Assembly (NCBI RefSeq): GCF_009687865.1
Contig: NZ_BLAE01000024.1
Span: 87,039-151,038 of the forward strand
Reading direction: 5' to 3'
DNA length: 64,000 nucleotides
DNA from: Acrocarpospora macrocephala
GTDB lineage: Bacteria; Actinomycetota; Actinomycetes; Streptosporangiales; Streptosporangiaceae
The notes under the pieces were generated by a model. It was not told the DNA's origin. It searched no databases and saw only the letters and a program-made list of their open reading frames with translations. The first letter of the stretch is position 1, and the number at the start of each line of letters is the position of its first letter. Below, in pieces: positions 52,955-61,367 of the stretch. Position numbers and translations under genes: made by a program.

Positions 52955-54605
52955 CGCCGACATCATCGTCGTCGGGGCGGGCCTCGCCGGCCTGGTGGCG
53001 GCCGCCGAGGCCGCCGACGCCGGTCGATCGGTCGTGCTGGTCGAGCAGGAGGGGGAGCAGTCGCTAGGGGGTCAGGCGTTCTGGAGCCTGGGCGGGCTCT
53101 TCTTCGTGGACAGCCCCGAGCAGCGCCGGATGGGCATCAAGGACTCGCGCGAGCTGGCCTGGCAGGACTGGCTCGGCAGCGCGCAGTTCGACCGCGAGGA
53201 GGACCGCTGGCCCCGGGCGTGGGCCGAGGCGTACGTCGACTTCGCCGCCGGTGAGAAGCGTGCCTGGCTCCGTGCCATGGGGCACCGGGTCTTCCCGCTG
53301 GTGGGCTGGGCCGAGCGCGGCGACGGCCGCGCCGACGGCCACGGCAACTCGGTCCCGCGCTTCCACCTCACGTGGGGGACCGGGCCCGGTGTGGTCGCGC
53401 CCTTCGAGCGACGCGTGCGCGCCCATTCCGGCAGCGGACGGATCCGCTTCGCGTTCCGCCACCGGGTCGACGGTCTCGTCGTCGAGGGCGGCGCGGTCGC
53501 CGGGGTGCGCGGACAGGTGCTCGAGCCCACGGCCGCGGACCGAGGCCGCCCGACGTCGCGCCTCGCCATCGGCGACTTCGAGCTGCGGGCCCAGGCCGTG
53601 ATCGTCACCAGTGGTGGCATCGGGGGCGACCACGACCTGGTCCGCAAGGTCTGGCCGGCCCGGCTGGGGGCGCCGCCGCGGACGATGGTGGCCGGGGTGC
53701 CGGCGCACGTGGACGGCCGGATGCTGGGGATCACCGAGGCGGCCGGCGCCCGGGTCATCAACCCGGACCGGATGTGGCACTACGTCGAGGGTCTGCGCAA
53801 CTGGGACCCGATCTGGGACAACCACGGCATTCGCATCCTCCCTGGCCCCTCGTCGCTCTGGCTCGACGCCACCGGCAAGCGGCTGCCCGCACCGTACTTC
53901 CCGGGCTTCGACACCTTGGGAACCCTCCGTCACCTGCGGCTGACGGGCTACGACTACTCGTGGTTCGTGCTCACCCAGAAAATCATCGAGAAGGAGTTCG
54001 CGCTCTCCGGGTCTGAGCAGAATCCCGACCTCACCGGCAAGGACATCAAGCTCGTCCTGTCGCGCGTCAGAGGTGGGGCGCCGGCCCCGGTGGAGGCGTT
54101 CAAGCGGCACGGTGCGGACTTCGTCGTCGCCGGCGACCTCACCGAGCTGGTCGCGGGCATGAACGAGCTCGCCGGCCCGGATGCGCCGGAGATCAAGGAG
54201 TCCACGCTCCGATCCCTCGTCGAGGCGCGCGACCGTGAGATCGACAACGCGTTCACCAAGGACGCGCAGGTGACCGCGATCCGCGGCGCGCGCAACTACC
54301 GCGGCGACAAGCTGAGCCGGGTGGCGACCCCGCACAAGCTGCTCGATCCGAAGGCCGGGCCGCTGATCGCCGTGCGGCTCCACATCCTGTCGCGTAAGAC
54401 GCTCGGTGGTCTCGAGTCCGACCTCGACGGCCGATGCCTGCGTGCCGACGGCGGCCCGCTCCCGGGGCTCTACGCCGCGGGTGAGGTCAACGGGTTCGGT
54501 GGTGGCGGGATGATGGGCTACAACGCGCTCGAGGGCACGTTCCTCGGTGGTTGCCTCTTTTCCGGCCGGGTGGCCGGCCGAGCCGCGGCCCGGGCGGTCG
54601 ACTGA
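52947..54605 (+). CDS. FAD-binding dehydrogenase (fumarate reductase/KstD-like)
   Basis: A 552-aa flavoprotein. It has the N-terminal dinucleotide site VVGAGLAGLVAAAEAADAG, then GGQAFWSLGGLFFVD, SGGIGGDHDLVRK, and a C-terminal GGLESDLDGRCLR, LYAAGEVNGFGGGGMMGYNALEGTFLGG box that completes FAD binding (given in parts). The family resembles 3-ketosteroid-1-dehydrogenases and fumarate reductases and oxidises or reduces an activated C-C bond. The start is GTG 52947. It is the last gene of the first operon of the island. Confidence 0.87.
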   Translation: MADADIIVVGAGLAGLVAAAEAADAGRSVVLVEQEGEQSLGGQAFWSLGGLFFVDSPEQRRMGIKDSRELAWQDWLGSAQFDREEDRWPRAWAEAYVDFAAGEKRAWLRAMGHRVFPLVGWAERGDGRADGHGNSVPRFHLTWGTGPGVVAPFERRVRAHSGSGRIRFAFRHRVDGLVVEGGAVAGVRGQVLEPTAADRGRPTSRLAIGDFELRAQAVIVTSGGIGGDHDLVRKVWPARLGAPPRTMVAGVPAHVDGRMLGITEAAGARVINPDRMWHYVEGLRNWDPIWDNHGIRILPGPSSLWLDATGKRLPAPYFPGFDTLGTLRHLRLTGYDYSWFVLTQKIIEKEFALSGSEQNPDLTGKDIKLVLSRVRGGAPAPVEAFKRHGADFVVAGDLTELVAGMNELAGPDAPEIKESTLRSLVEARDREIDNAFTKDAQVTAIRGARNYRGDKLSRVATPHKLLDPKAGPLIAVRLHILSRKTLGGLESDLDGRCLRADGGPLPGLYAAGEVNGFGGGGMMGYNALEGTFLGGCLFSGRVAGRAAARAVD

Positions 54606-54769
54606 CCGGCGGGCGCACCTGCTCGGGATACGCAGCTGACGACGGGGCGCTGCGCCCAGGAATCGTGTCGCCACGCCGGCGCGCATCGTCACCACGCCGA
54701 CACGCCGTGTCGCCATCACTGCCTGGGTTCACCGCCGGAAAGTTCCATGGCAAAAGCTGTCTGCAACTA

Positions 54770-54799
54770 TTGACAGTTTTGCAATAGCATTCACAAGAT
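54770..54799 (+). promoter_or_regulatory. Island promoter 2 (ABC importer) with the same operator
   Basis: TTGACA (54770-54775), 18 bp, CAAGAT (54794-54799). GCAATAGCA (54781-54789) lies 5 nt after the -35 box, exactly as at 50127-50156. It would drive the substrate-binding protein gene at 54896. The rest of the 290-bp gap (54606-54769) shows no gene; it has a partial inverted repeat AGCTGTC/GACAGTT around the -35 box. Confidence 0.65.
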
Positions 54800-54895
54800 G
54801 GCGAGTGCCCCAGTGAGCCGACCGTGATCAGCTGCCTGCACGGTCCTCCGAGTCCGACCCGGCGACGCCGCCGTCGAAAGAACCCGAGGAACACC

Positions 54896-56008
54896 ATGAG
54901 AAGGACCGCATTTCCGCCCCTCGCGCTCGCCGCCACCCTGACTCTCGCGGCGTGCGGCAGTTCGGCCGGTGATACCGCCGCCACGACGCCCACGGCGACG
55001 GCGAACGTCGGGCGGGCCTCGGCGGTCACCCCCGTGGATGACGCCACCCTCAAGGCAGCGCGTGCCGAGGGCGAGGTCCTGCTCTACACCAACGCCGAAG
55101 AGCAGCAGATGGCGCCGGTCGTGAAGGCCTTCGAGAAGGCGTACCCCGGCATCACGCTCCGGAGCCTCGCGCTCGGCAACCAGGAGATGTTCCAGCGTTA
55201 CGAGACCGAGGCGGCGTCGGGGACCTCGTCGGCCGACGTGATCATGAGCAGCGACGCGGTGGGCTGGCTGTCCTTCATCCGGAACGGCAACATCGAGGAC
55301 TACACCGATCCGAACACGCCGAACCTGCCCGGCCACGCGGTGCTGGGCCCGGGCGTCTACGCCATGTCGGTGGATCCGGTCATCGCGGTGTTCAACAAGG
55401 CGCTGCTCCCCGAAGCGAAGCAGCCCACCACGATGGTGGAGCTGGCGGCGATGGCCCGGCAGCTCGACGGGAAGATCGGGACGACCGACATCAGCAACGT
55501 CATCCAATTCGGAGCCACCAGCGCGTATCTCGGCAAGTACGGCGAGGCCGGGTGGGACACGCTCGAGAAGATCGGCGCCCACGCCGCGGTGGAGTCGAGC
55601 AACGGTCCGCTGGTGACCAAGCTCGCCCAGGGCCAGTACGCCGCGGAGTTCTTCGTCTCCGGCAACGTCCGGGCGTTCATCACCGGCGACGTCGCCAAGG
55701 TCGTGAACTACAGCTACCTCAAGGACGGGACGCCGTTGCTGCCGCGCGCCATCGGGGTGACCGCCAAGGCCGGGCACCCGAACGCGGCCAAGGTCTTCGT
55801 CAACTGGCTGCTGTCGGTCGAGGGCCAGGAGGCCGCGTGCCAGGGCGGTTTCACGCCCTACCGCGACGGGGTGACGTGCGACTTCGGCCTGCCCCAGGTC
55901 AAGGCCGCGGTCGGCGAGGACAACCTGATCATCGCAACGTTCGCACCGAAGCTCGCCGACGAGCGCGACCAGATCGTCGCCCGCTTCAACAAGGCATTCG
56001 GCCGATGA
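54896..56008 (+). CDS. ABC transporter substrate-binding lipoprotein
   Basis: A 370-aa exported lipoprotein. The signal peptide ends in the lipobox LAAC-GSS (Cys about residue 20), followed by a Thr/Ala-rich linker and a type 2 periplasmic-binding fold: EGEVLLYTNAEEQQM, FEKAYPGITLRSL, SSADVIMSSDAVG. It resembles iron(III)/polyamine/phosphonate-type binding proteins, but the co-regulated genes point to an organic acid ligand. GAGGA sits 5 nt before ATG 54896. The stop overlaps the permease ATG. Confidence 0.88.
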   Translation: MRRTAFPPLALAATLTLAACGSSAGDTAATTPTATANVGRASAVTPVDDATLKAARAEGEVLLYTNAEEQQMAPVVKAFEKAYPGITLRSLALGNQEMFQRYETEAASGTSSADVIMSSDAVGWLSFIRNGNIEDYTDPNTPNLPGHAVLGPGVYAMSVDPVIAVFNKALLPEAKQPTTMVELAAMARQLDGKIGTTDISNVIQFGATSAYLGKYGEAGWDTLEKIGAHAAVESSNGPLVTKLAQGQYAAEFFVSGNVRAFITGDVAKVVNYSYLKDGTPLLPRAIGVTAKAGHPNAAKVFVNWLLSVEGQEAACQGGFTPYRDGVTCDFGLPQVKAAVGEDNLIIATFAPKLADERDQIVARFNKAFGR

Positions 56009-57747
56009 CGGTCACGGCCGCGCCGAGGCCCGGGGCGGCGGCTTCAGGGTCCGGCCGCATCCGCCTATCCGTTCCGACGACCGCCAGTCACTACCTGATC
56101 TGGGCCGCGACCCTGGTCGTGGTCGTCGGCCCCGTGGTGCCGATCGCCCTCGCGTCGCTGTGGTCGACGCCGCTCTACCGATCCGGCGGTCACCTCACGC
56201 TCGGCAACTTCCGCGACCTCGTGACGGACTCCGCCTGGTGGGGCGCGGTGGGAAACAGCGCCACCTTCGCCGCCCTCACGACAGTGACGTCCGTGCCGTT
56301 CGGCGTGGGTGCGGCCGTGCTCCTGACCCGTACCAACATGCCGTTCCGCCGGCTCTTCGCCGGTGTCCTCATCCTTCCGGTCATGCTCCCCGGACTCGTG
56401 CTCATCGTCGGCTGGATGGCGATGTGGGCACCGTCGGGGTACGTCAGTTCCTGGCTTGAGGTCAACACGGTGCTCCGGTTCCCGGTCGACCTGTACACGC
56501 TGCCGGGCATGGCGCTGGTGGCGACCACCGTGGCCGCGCCGACCGTGTTCCTCTTCTGCCGCACCACCGTGCTCGCCGTCGACCCCGCGCTGGAGGACGC
56601 GGCGCGCAGCGCGGGCGCGCGTCCACTGCGGGCGCTGGTCTCGGTGACCGTGCCCCTGCTGCGGCCGGCCGTCCTCAACTCCGCGCTGCTCGTCTTCGCG
56701 ATCTCCTTCGAGGTGCTGGGCCTGCCGCTGATCCTGGGGTTCTCCAACGACATCACGTTCGTTTCGACCTATCTGTACGGCAACTGGATCAACGCGGCGC
56801 CGCCGAACCAGGGACTCGTGTCCGCCGGCGCGGTCTTCCTCCTCGTCTGCGTCTCCGGGCTCCTCGTCCTTCGCAACCGGCTCGTCGGAGACGCCTCCCG
56901 GTACACGACGGTCACCGGAAAAGCCACCGCGATGCGGGTGGTGGACCTCGGACCGGTCCGGTGGTCGCTGGCGGCCGTGCTCGCCACCGCGCTGGGGGTG
57001 CTCGTCGCCGTCCCGCTGGCCGGTGTCGTGATGTCGGCCTTCACCACCATCCTCACCCCGTACGTCACGCCGTGGTCCGTGCTGACCACCGCGAACTTCC
57101 AGGCCATCGCCGACCATCCGATCTGGTCGGAATCGATCGTGAACAGCCTGCTCATCGCCGGGGTGGGCGGGCTGCTGGCGACGGCGGCCATCGCCGTCGT
57201 CTCGGTGGTCGCCCACCGCTCCGCCTTCCGGTTCCGCGGATCGCTGCAGCAGGCGGTGGTGTGGCCCCGGATGATGCCCGGACTCGTGACGGGCATGGCG
57301 TTCTTCTGGTCGTTCGCGATCCTCGACCCGAGCGGCGCCGTCCGCGGCAGCCTGTGGGGGATCGGACTCGCGTTCGCCGTGCGCAGCCTCGCGCTCGGCT
57401 ATGGCGTGTTCTATCCGGCGCTGGTCGCGATCGGGGAGGACCTCGTTCGCGCCGCCCGTACGTCCGGGGCCACCTGGTGGCGGGCCTCGGTGAGCGTCGC
57501 GCTCCGGCTGAGCGCCCCCGCCATGGCCGCGTGCTTCATCCTGCTGTTCGTGTCGATGCTGAACGACGCCGACCCCGCCGTTTTCCTCGTCACCGACCGG
57601 ACACCGGTCATGGGTCTGACCATGCTGCAACTCGCGGCGACGAGCACCGGCGGCGCCGTCGCCGCCTTCGGGGTGATCCAGATGGCCATCACCCTCGCGG
57701 TGCTCGGTGCCGGGCGAATCTTCCTGGGGGTGCGGGCACATGCCTGA
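56005..57747 (+). CDS. Fused ABC transporter permease (FbpB type, two permease halves)
   Basis: A 580-aa protein with about 12 helices. Each half contains an EAA loop for ATPase contact: LEDAARSAGARPLRALVSVTV (about 190-210) and GEDLVRAARTSGATWWRASVSV (about 475-497), described here by their E-AA---GA core. It joins two permease domains in one chain, as in iron-type importers. It overlaps the binding protein gene by 4 nt and the ATPase gene by 8 nt. Confidence 0.88.
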   Translation: MTVTAAPRPGAAASGSGRIRLSVPTTASHYLIWAATLVVVVGPVVPIALASLWSTPLYRSGGHLTLGNFRDLVTDSAWWGAVGNSATFAALTTVTSVPFGVGAAVLLTRTNMPFRRLFAGVLILPVMLPGLVLIVGWMAMWAPSGYVSSWLEVNTVLRFPVDLYTLPGMALVATTVAAPTVFLFCRTTVLAVDPALEDAARSAGARPLRALVSVTVPLLRPAVLNSALLVFAISFEVLGLPLILGFSNDITFVSTYLYGNWINAAPPNQGLVSAGAVFLLVCVSGLLVLRNRLVGDASRYTTVTGKATAMRVVDLGPVRWSLAAVLATALGVLVAVPLAGVVMSAFTTILTPYVTPWSVLTTANFQAIADHPIWSESIVNSLLIAGVGGLLATAAIAVVSVVAHRSAFRFRGSLQQAVVWPRMMPGLVTGMAFFWSFAILDPSGAVRGSLWGIGLAFAVRSLALGYGVFYPALVAIGEDLVRAARTSGATWWRASVSVALRLSAPAMAACFILLFVSMLNDADPAVFLVTDRTPVMGLTMLQLAATSTGGAVAAFGVIQMAITLAVLGAGRIFLGVRAHA

Positions 57748-58819
57748 TCTGACCTTGACCAAGGTCGCCAAGAGCTTCGGTGCCAACGTCGTGCTCCACG
57801 ACCTCGACCTGCGCGTGCGGGACGGCGAGTTGTTCACGCTGCTCGGTCCCAGCGGTTGCGGCAAGTCGACGACGCTGTGGTCGATCGCCGGTCTGCACTC
57901 GCCCGACCGCGGGACCATCACCTTCGGCGACCGGGTGGTGTTCGACGGTGGCCGGATCGACGTGGCGCCCGAGCGCCGCAACTGCGGCGTGGTGTTCCAG
58001 TCCTACGCCGTCTGGCCGCATCTGTCGGTGCACGACAACGTCGCGTACCCGCTCAAGCTCCGCAAGGAGAAGCGCTCGGCCCGGGCGGCCCGGGTCCGGG
58101 AGGTGCTTGAGCTCGTGGAACTGGACCACCTGGAGCAGCGCTACCCGCACGAGCTCAGCGGCGGGCAGCAGCAGCGCGTGGCACTGGCCCGCGCGCTGGC
58201 GCACCCGCCCGACCTGCTGTTGCTGGACGAGCCGTTCTCCAACCTGGACGCCAAGCTGCGGGAGCGCGCCCGGGAGTGGCTGCGCGCCCTGCAGCGGCGG
58301 ATCGGCGTCACCACCGTGTTCGTGACGCACGACCAGCACGAGGCGCTCTCGATGAGCGACCGGATCATGGTCATGGACCAGGGCCGGGTCCGGCAGATCG
58401 GCACCCCGGAGGAGATCTACCAGGAGCCGGCCGATGTGTTCGTCGCCGACTTCGTGGGGACCGTGAACGTCCTCGCGGGGCGAGCCGTGCCGGGCGCGGA
58501 CGGCACCGCGCGGGTGCGGCTGGACGGCCTGGTCCGCCCGCTCGTCGTTCCGGCCGGTGCGGGCCTCGATGGCGACGTGCGGCTCACCGTCCGCCCGGAG
58601 CGCATCGTGGTGCACCCGCCGAGCGGCGCTCCCGCGGACGCGGTCAATGTGGTCACGGTCAAGGTCCGCTCGCGGGCCTTCCTCGGCGACCACTACCGAT
58701 ACGTGGCGGATCTCGGGGAGCGCGAGCTGGTGGTCCGGACCCTGGCGCCCGTCGACCACGGCTCCGAGCTGATCGTCGAGCTCCCGCCGGACGCGATCCG
58801 CGTTTTCGGACCCGCCTGA
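57740..58819 (+). CDS. ABC transporter ATP-binding protein (CUT1/FbpC type with TOBE domain)
   Basis: A 359-aa ATPase. Walker A is GPSGCGKSTT, the signature LSGGQQQRVALARAL, Walker B LLLLDEPFSNLD and the H-loop TVFVTHDQHEAL. A C-terminal TOBE regulatory domain spans about 245-355. It energises import by the adjacent permease. ATG 57740 has GGGGGTG upstream. A 49-bp gap separates its end from the convergent flavoprotein gene; no strong terminator is seen. Confidence 0.92.
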   Translation: MPDLTLTKVAKSFGANVVLHDLDLRVRDGELFTLLGPSGCGKSTTLWSIAGLHSPDRGTITFGDRVVFDGGRIDVAPERRNCGVVFQSYAVWPHLSVHDNVAYPLKLRKEKRSARAARVREVLELVELDHLEQRYPHELSGGQQQRVALARALAHPPDLLLLDEPFSNLDAKLRERAREWLRALQRRIGVTTVFVTHDQHEALSMSDRIMVMDQGRVRQIGTPEEIYQEPADVFVADFVGTVNVLAGRAVPGADGTARVRLDGLVRPLVVPAGAGLDGDVRLTVRPERIVVHPPSGAPADAVNVVTVKVRSRAFLGDHYRYVADLGERELVVRTLAPVDHGSELIVELPPDAIRVFGPA

Positions 58820-58868
58820 CCCTTCTTGGCCGGCGTCGAGCGCAGCCCGTCGGGACCCTTTGGGCCGC

Positions 58869-60035
58869 TTATCCTGTCGTCGGCCGAAGCGCGTCCGGCG
58901 TCAGGTCGGCGATCGTGGGGTAGCCGTCCACCGCCATCGTCAGGTCGGCCTCGGCGAGCAGCGAGCGCAGCACGTGGACGGCCCCGTCGACGCCGCCGAG
59001 CGCGAGCCCGTACGCGTACGGACGCCCGACGCCGACCGCGGTCGCCCCGAGCGCCAGCGCCTTGACGATGTCGACGCCGCTGCGTACGCCGGAGTCGAAC
59101 AGCACCGGCAACCCGTCCGCCGCCTCGACGACGCCCGGCAGGCAGTCCAGCGCCGGCAGACCGCCGTTGGCCTGGCGTCCGCCGTGGTTGGAGCAGTAGA
59201 CGCCGTCCACCCCGCCGTCCTTCGCCCGTCGTACGTCGTCCGGATGGCAGATGCCCTTCACCAGCAGCGGGAGCGTGGTGATCGACCGCAACCAAGGCAG
59301 ATCGTCCCAAGTGAGAGGGTTGCCGAACACCTGCGCCCAGCGCAGGATCGCGCCCTGGGGGTCTTCCTCCGGGGTCCGGTCCAGCCGCGACCGGAACACC
59401 GGATCCCCGAGATAGTTTGTCAGGCAGTGGCCGCGCAACTGCGGGAAGTTCGAGGTCCGCAGGTCGCGCGGGCGCCAGCCGGTGATCCAGGTGTCGAGCG
59501 TGACGACAATCCCGGCGAACCCGGCTTTCTCCGCCCGATGGACGAGGCTCTCGGCGAGCTCTCGGTCGGTCGGCGTGTACAACTGGAAGTAGCCGGGCGT
59601 GTCGCCGAACTCGGCGGCGACGTCCTCCAGCGGGTCCACCGAGAGCGTCGAGGCCACCATCGGGACGCCGGTGCGGGCCGCGGCGCGGGCGGTGGCCAGA
59701 TCGCCGTGACCGTCCTGCGCGCACAGGCCGATGACGCCGATCGGCGCCAGGAACAGCGGCGAGGGCAGCGTTCGCCCGAACAGCTCGATGGTCAGGTCGC
59801 GCCGCGCGGCGCCGACGAACATCCGCGGGATCAGCCCCCACCGGCCGAACGCGGCGACGTTCGCGCGCTGGGTGTGCTCGTCACCGGCGCCGCCCGCGAC
59901 GTACGACCACACCGAGGGCGGTAGCACGGCCTCAGCACGTTCTTCCAGCTCAGCGAAGGACATCGGATACGCCGGGACAACGCCCCGCAATCCGTTGAAG
60001 TAGATCTCGTTTTGATAGAGCCCGAACGGTTCCAT
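58869..60035 (-). CDS. FMN-dependent alpha-hydroxy acid dehydrogenase (lactate 2-monooxygenase-like)
   Basis: A 388-aa flavoenzyme. It has the N-terminal [18 protein letters not shown] typical of lactate 2-monooxygenases, [39 protein letters not shown], and the catalytic SNHGGRQ with active-site His. It oxidises a small 2-hydroxy acid. ATG 60035 is chosen because a TATGCT box ends 6 nt before it, and TGCTATAGCA directly abuts it, suggesting a leaderless, GntR-controlled transcript. An ATG at 60053 is possible but would place the operator inside the gene. Confidence 0.88.
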   Translation of the reverse strand: MEPFGLYQNEIYFNGLRGVVPAYPMSFAELEERAEAVLPPSVWSYVAGGAGDEHTQRANVAAFGRWGLIPRMFVGAARRDLTIELFGRTLPSPLFLAPIGVIGLCAQDGHGDLATARAAARTGVPMVASTLSVDPLEDVAAEFGDTPGYFQLYTPTDRELAESLVHRAEKAGFAGIVVTLDTWITGWRPRDLRTSNFPQLRGHCLTNYLGDPVFRSRLDRTPEEDPQGAILRWAQVFGNPLTWDDLPWLRSITTLPLLVKGICHPDDVRRAKDGGVDGVYCSNHGGRQANGGLPALDCLPGVVEAADGLPVLFDSGVRSGVDIVKALALGATAVGVGRPYAYGLALGGVDGAVHVLRSLLAEADLTMAVDGYPTIADLTPDALRPTTG

Positions 60036-60045
60036 TGCTATAGCA
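60036..60045 (-). promoter_or_regulatory. Island operator 3 at the flavoprotein start
   Basis: TGCTATAGCA, a perfect 10-bp palindrome, ends directly against ATG 60035 and overlaps a candidate -10 box (TATGCT on the minus strand). The core matches the operators at 50138-50146 and 54781-54789. Occupation would block initiation. Inferred from the repeated sequence. Confidence 0.6.
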
Positions 60046-60097
60046 TAAGGCATGTATGGCGCATCTCGTGGACCAATTCGTGACACGGACCATGTCA

Positions 60098-60159
60098 CGA
60101 CTCGACCAGGCCATCGAGCACACAAGGTCGATTGGCTCAGGCGACCCTTCGTGACCCAC
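60098..60159. repeat. Right member of short repeats flanking the catabolic island
   Basis: Block A (60098-60118) then block B (60144-60159), matching 49195-49215 and 49177-49192 in swapped order. In one frame (60092-60154) the region reads [20 protein letters not shown], and the left copy can be read as RLNQAIECARTG, so both may be relics of one gene. No ribosome-binding site supports a functional gene here. Confidence 0.5.
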
Positions 60160-60165
60160 CTGGGA

Positions 60166-60257
60166 TTCCGGTCGCGCGTGGCTACGTGCCCGTACGGAAT
60201 GGGTCGACTACCGCAAAGCCGCTGAGCTCCGTTCCGGTCGCGCGTGGCTACATGCCC
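60166..60257. repeat. 26-bp direct repeat beside the TIGR03085 gene
   Basis: TTCCGGTCGCGCGTGGCTAC followed by (G/A)TGCCC occurs at 60166-60191 and 60232-60257, one mismatch in 26 bp. The second copy covers the stop codon and last codons of the minus-strand gene 60248-60901. A 3'-end duplication of this kind is seen at integration sites and after slippage; no integrase is in the window. Confidence 0.7.
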
Positions 60258-60901
60258 AGCGGAGCTTTCATGAGCCGGTCCACCGCGTCAGGGTCGCCAT
60301 CGAGCGTGACCCGGGCATGATCCTGACGGCCGAAGGCGAACAGCAGCAACTCCTGGGCCTCGCCGGTCACCACCACGGCCGGTTCCGCCATCTTCGCCCC
60401 GGCCTTGTCATCGGTGTCCGCCCGGCGCAGCACCACCCCGACGGGTGACTTGCGGAAGAACAACCTCCCACCCGTCCTGAGCCGCCGCCACAGCATGTCG
60501 TCCAGATCCGCGGGCAGCACACGCGGCTCCCAGCCGGGCTGCGCCCGGCGCACATCCTCATGGTGGATCAAGAACTCGACGGTGTTGACCAGCGCGTCCA
60601 GGCCCGGAACCAGCCCATACGGCGTCCACCGCGGCGGCCCCTCCCGGAACATGCCCACGACCTCGGGGTAGGGCCGCGCGGCCAGCTGGTTCTGCACCGA
60701 TCTCGTATACGGCGCCAGGAACTTCACCGCGATACCCGCCGAGGCATCCACGCGCCGCTCCCGGACCACCAGGTGGGCGGCCAGATCGGCGGTGGTCCAG
60801 CCCTCACAGAGGGTCGGCGCGCCGGGTCCGAGCCGAACGAACAGATCGCTGAGCGCACGGCGTTCGGCACGCGCGTGGGTTTCCTGCGTCACCTGGGTCA
60901 C
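60248..60901 (-). CDS. TIGR03085-type DinB-like metal-binding protein
   Basis: A 217-aa protein of the actinobacterial TIGR03085/maleylpyruvate isomerase-like group (DinB four-helix fold). It has [18 protein letters not shown] near residue 35-52 and [19 protein letters not shown] near 105-123, whose His residues would bind a divalent metal. Relatives are mycothiol-dependent enzymes, but the reaction here is unknown. ATG 60901 is the start. It lies just outside the island repeats. Confidence 0.8.
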   Translation of the reverse strand: MTQVTQETHARAERRALSDLFVRLGPGAPTLCEGWTTADLAAHLVVRERRVDASAGIAVKFLAPYTRSVQNQLAARPYPEVVGMFREGPPRWTPYGLVPGLDALVNTVEFLIHHEDVRRAQPGWEPRVLPADLDDMLWRRLRTGGRLFFRKSPVGVVLRRADTDDKAGAKMAEPAVVVTGEAQELLLFAFGRQDHARVTLDGDPDAVDRLMKAPLGM

Positions 60902-60937
60902 CCCTCAAGCCTAGACCGAGCGGCGTTCTAGCGCGGG

Positions 60938-61200
60938 CGGCCGGAGCCCGGGAAATAGGACAACCACTGGACTCCCAGGTGTGACTTCGTGACGGCGATC
61001 ACGGCAATGCCAGGGCCGGGCGGAGCCCGAGGCGAAAAACGGGCTGGGTAGGAGAACCACTGGGCTCCCGGGTCTGGCATCGTGACGGCAATCACGGCAC
61101 TGGCGGGGCCGGGCGGAGCCCGAGGTGAAACAACGGGGTCGGGCGGAGCCCGAGGTGAAACAACGGGCTGGGTGGGTGGGAGAACCACGGCAATGACGGA
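60938..61200. repeat. Degenerate GC-rich tandem repeats in a long intergenic region
   Basis: The roughly 465-bp gap 60902-61367 contains two to four diverged copies of a unit of about 90 bp. Landmarks repeat in order: CGGGCGGAGCCCGAGG, GAAAAACGGG or GAAACAACGGG, GAGAACCAC, and CGTGACGGCAATCACGGCA. Palindromic CGGGC-gga-GCCCG and CGTGACGG/ATCACGGC cores could form hairpins. No gene is supported. The part 61201-61367 is AT-richer and probably holds the exporter promoter, though no clear boxes were found. Confidence 0.7.
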
Positions 61201-61367
61201 TTCGAACGAACGATCGGGGAAGTTCGGGAATATTCCGACAGATCGCGGCAATTTTCAATGCTTAGGACCAACGACCTGCCTTCGTGTCGGCCAATGGGCT
61301 GATCCAGGATGTCTGTCCCCTTATGTACTGTCATTCCTTGGCAGCCACCCGATCGAGAGGACCCCGC

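Noticed and set aside
49188-60247. The catabolic island as a prophage or transposon
   Set aside because: There is no integrase, transposase, or terminal inverted repeat; only the short A/B repeats are reported, as a separate observation.
60938-61200. Possible CRISPR array
   Set aside because: Unit length is about 90 bp and variable, the whole unit is repeated with drift rather than short repeats with unique spacers, and there are no cas genes.
60928-61251. 107-aa minus-strand frame with repeated SPRAPP segments
   Set aside because: It only translates the tandem DNA repeats; composition is low-complexity, there is no ribosome-binding site, and the repeat unit does not keep a constant frame.
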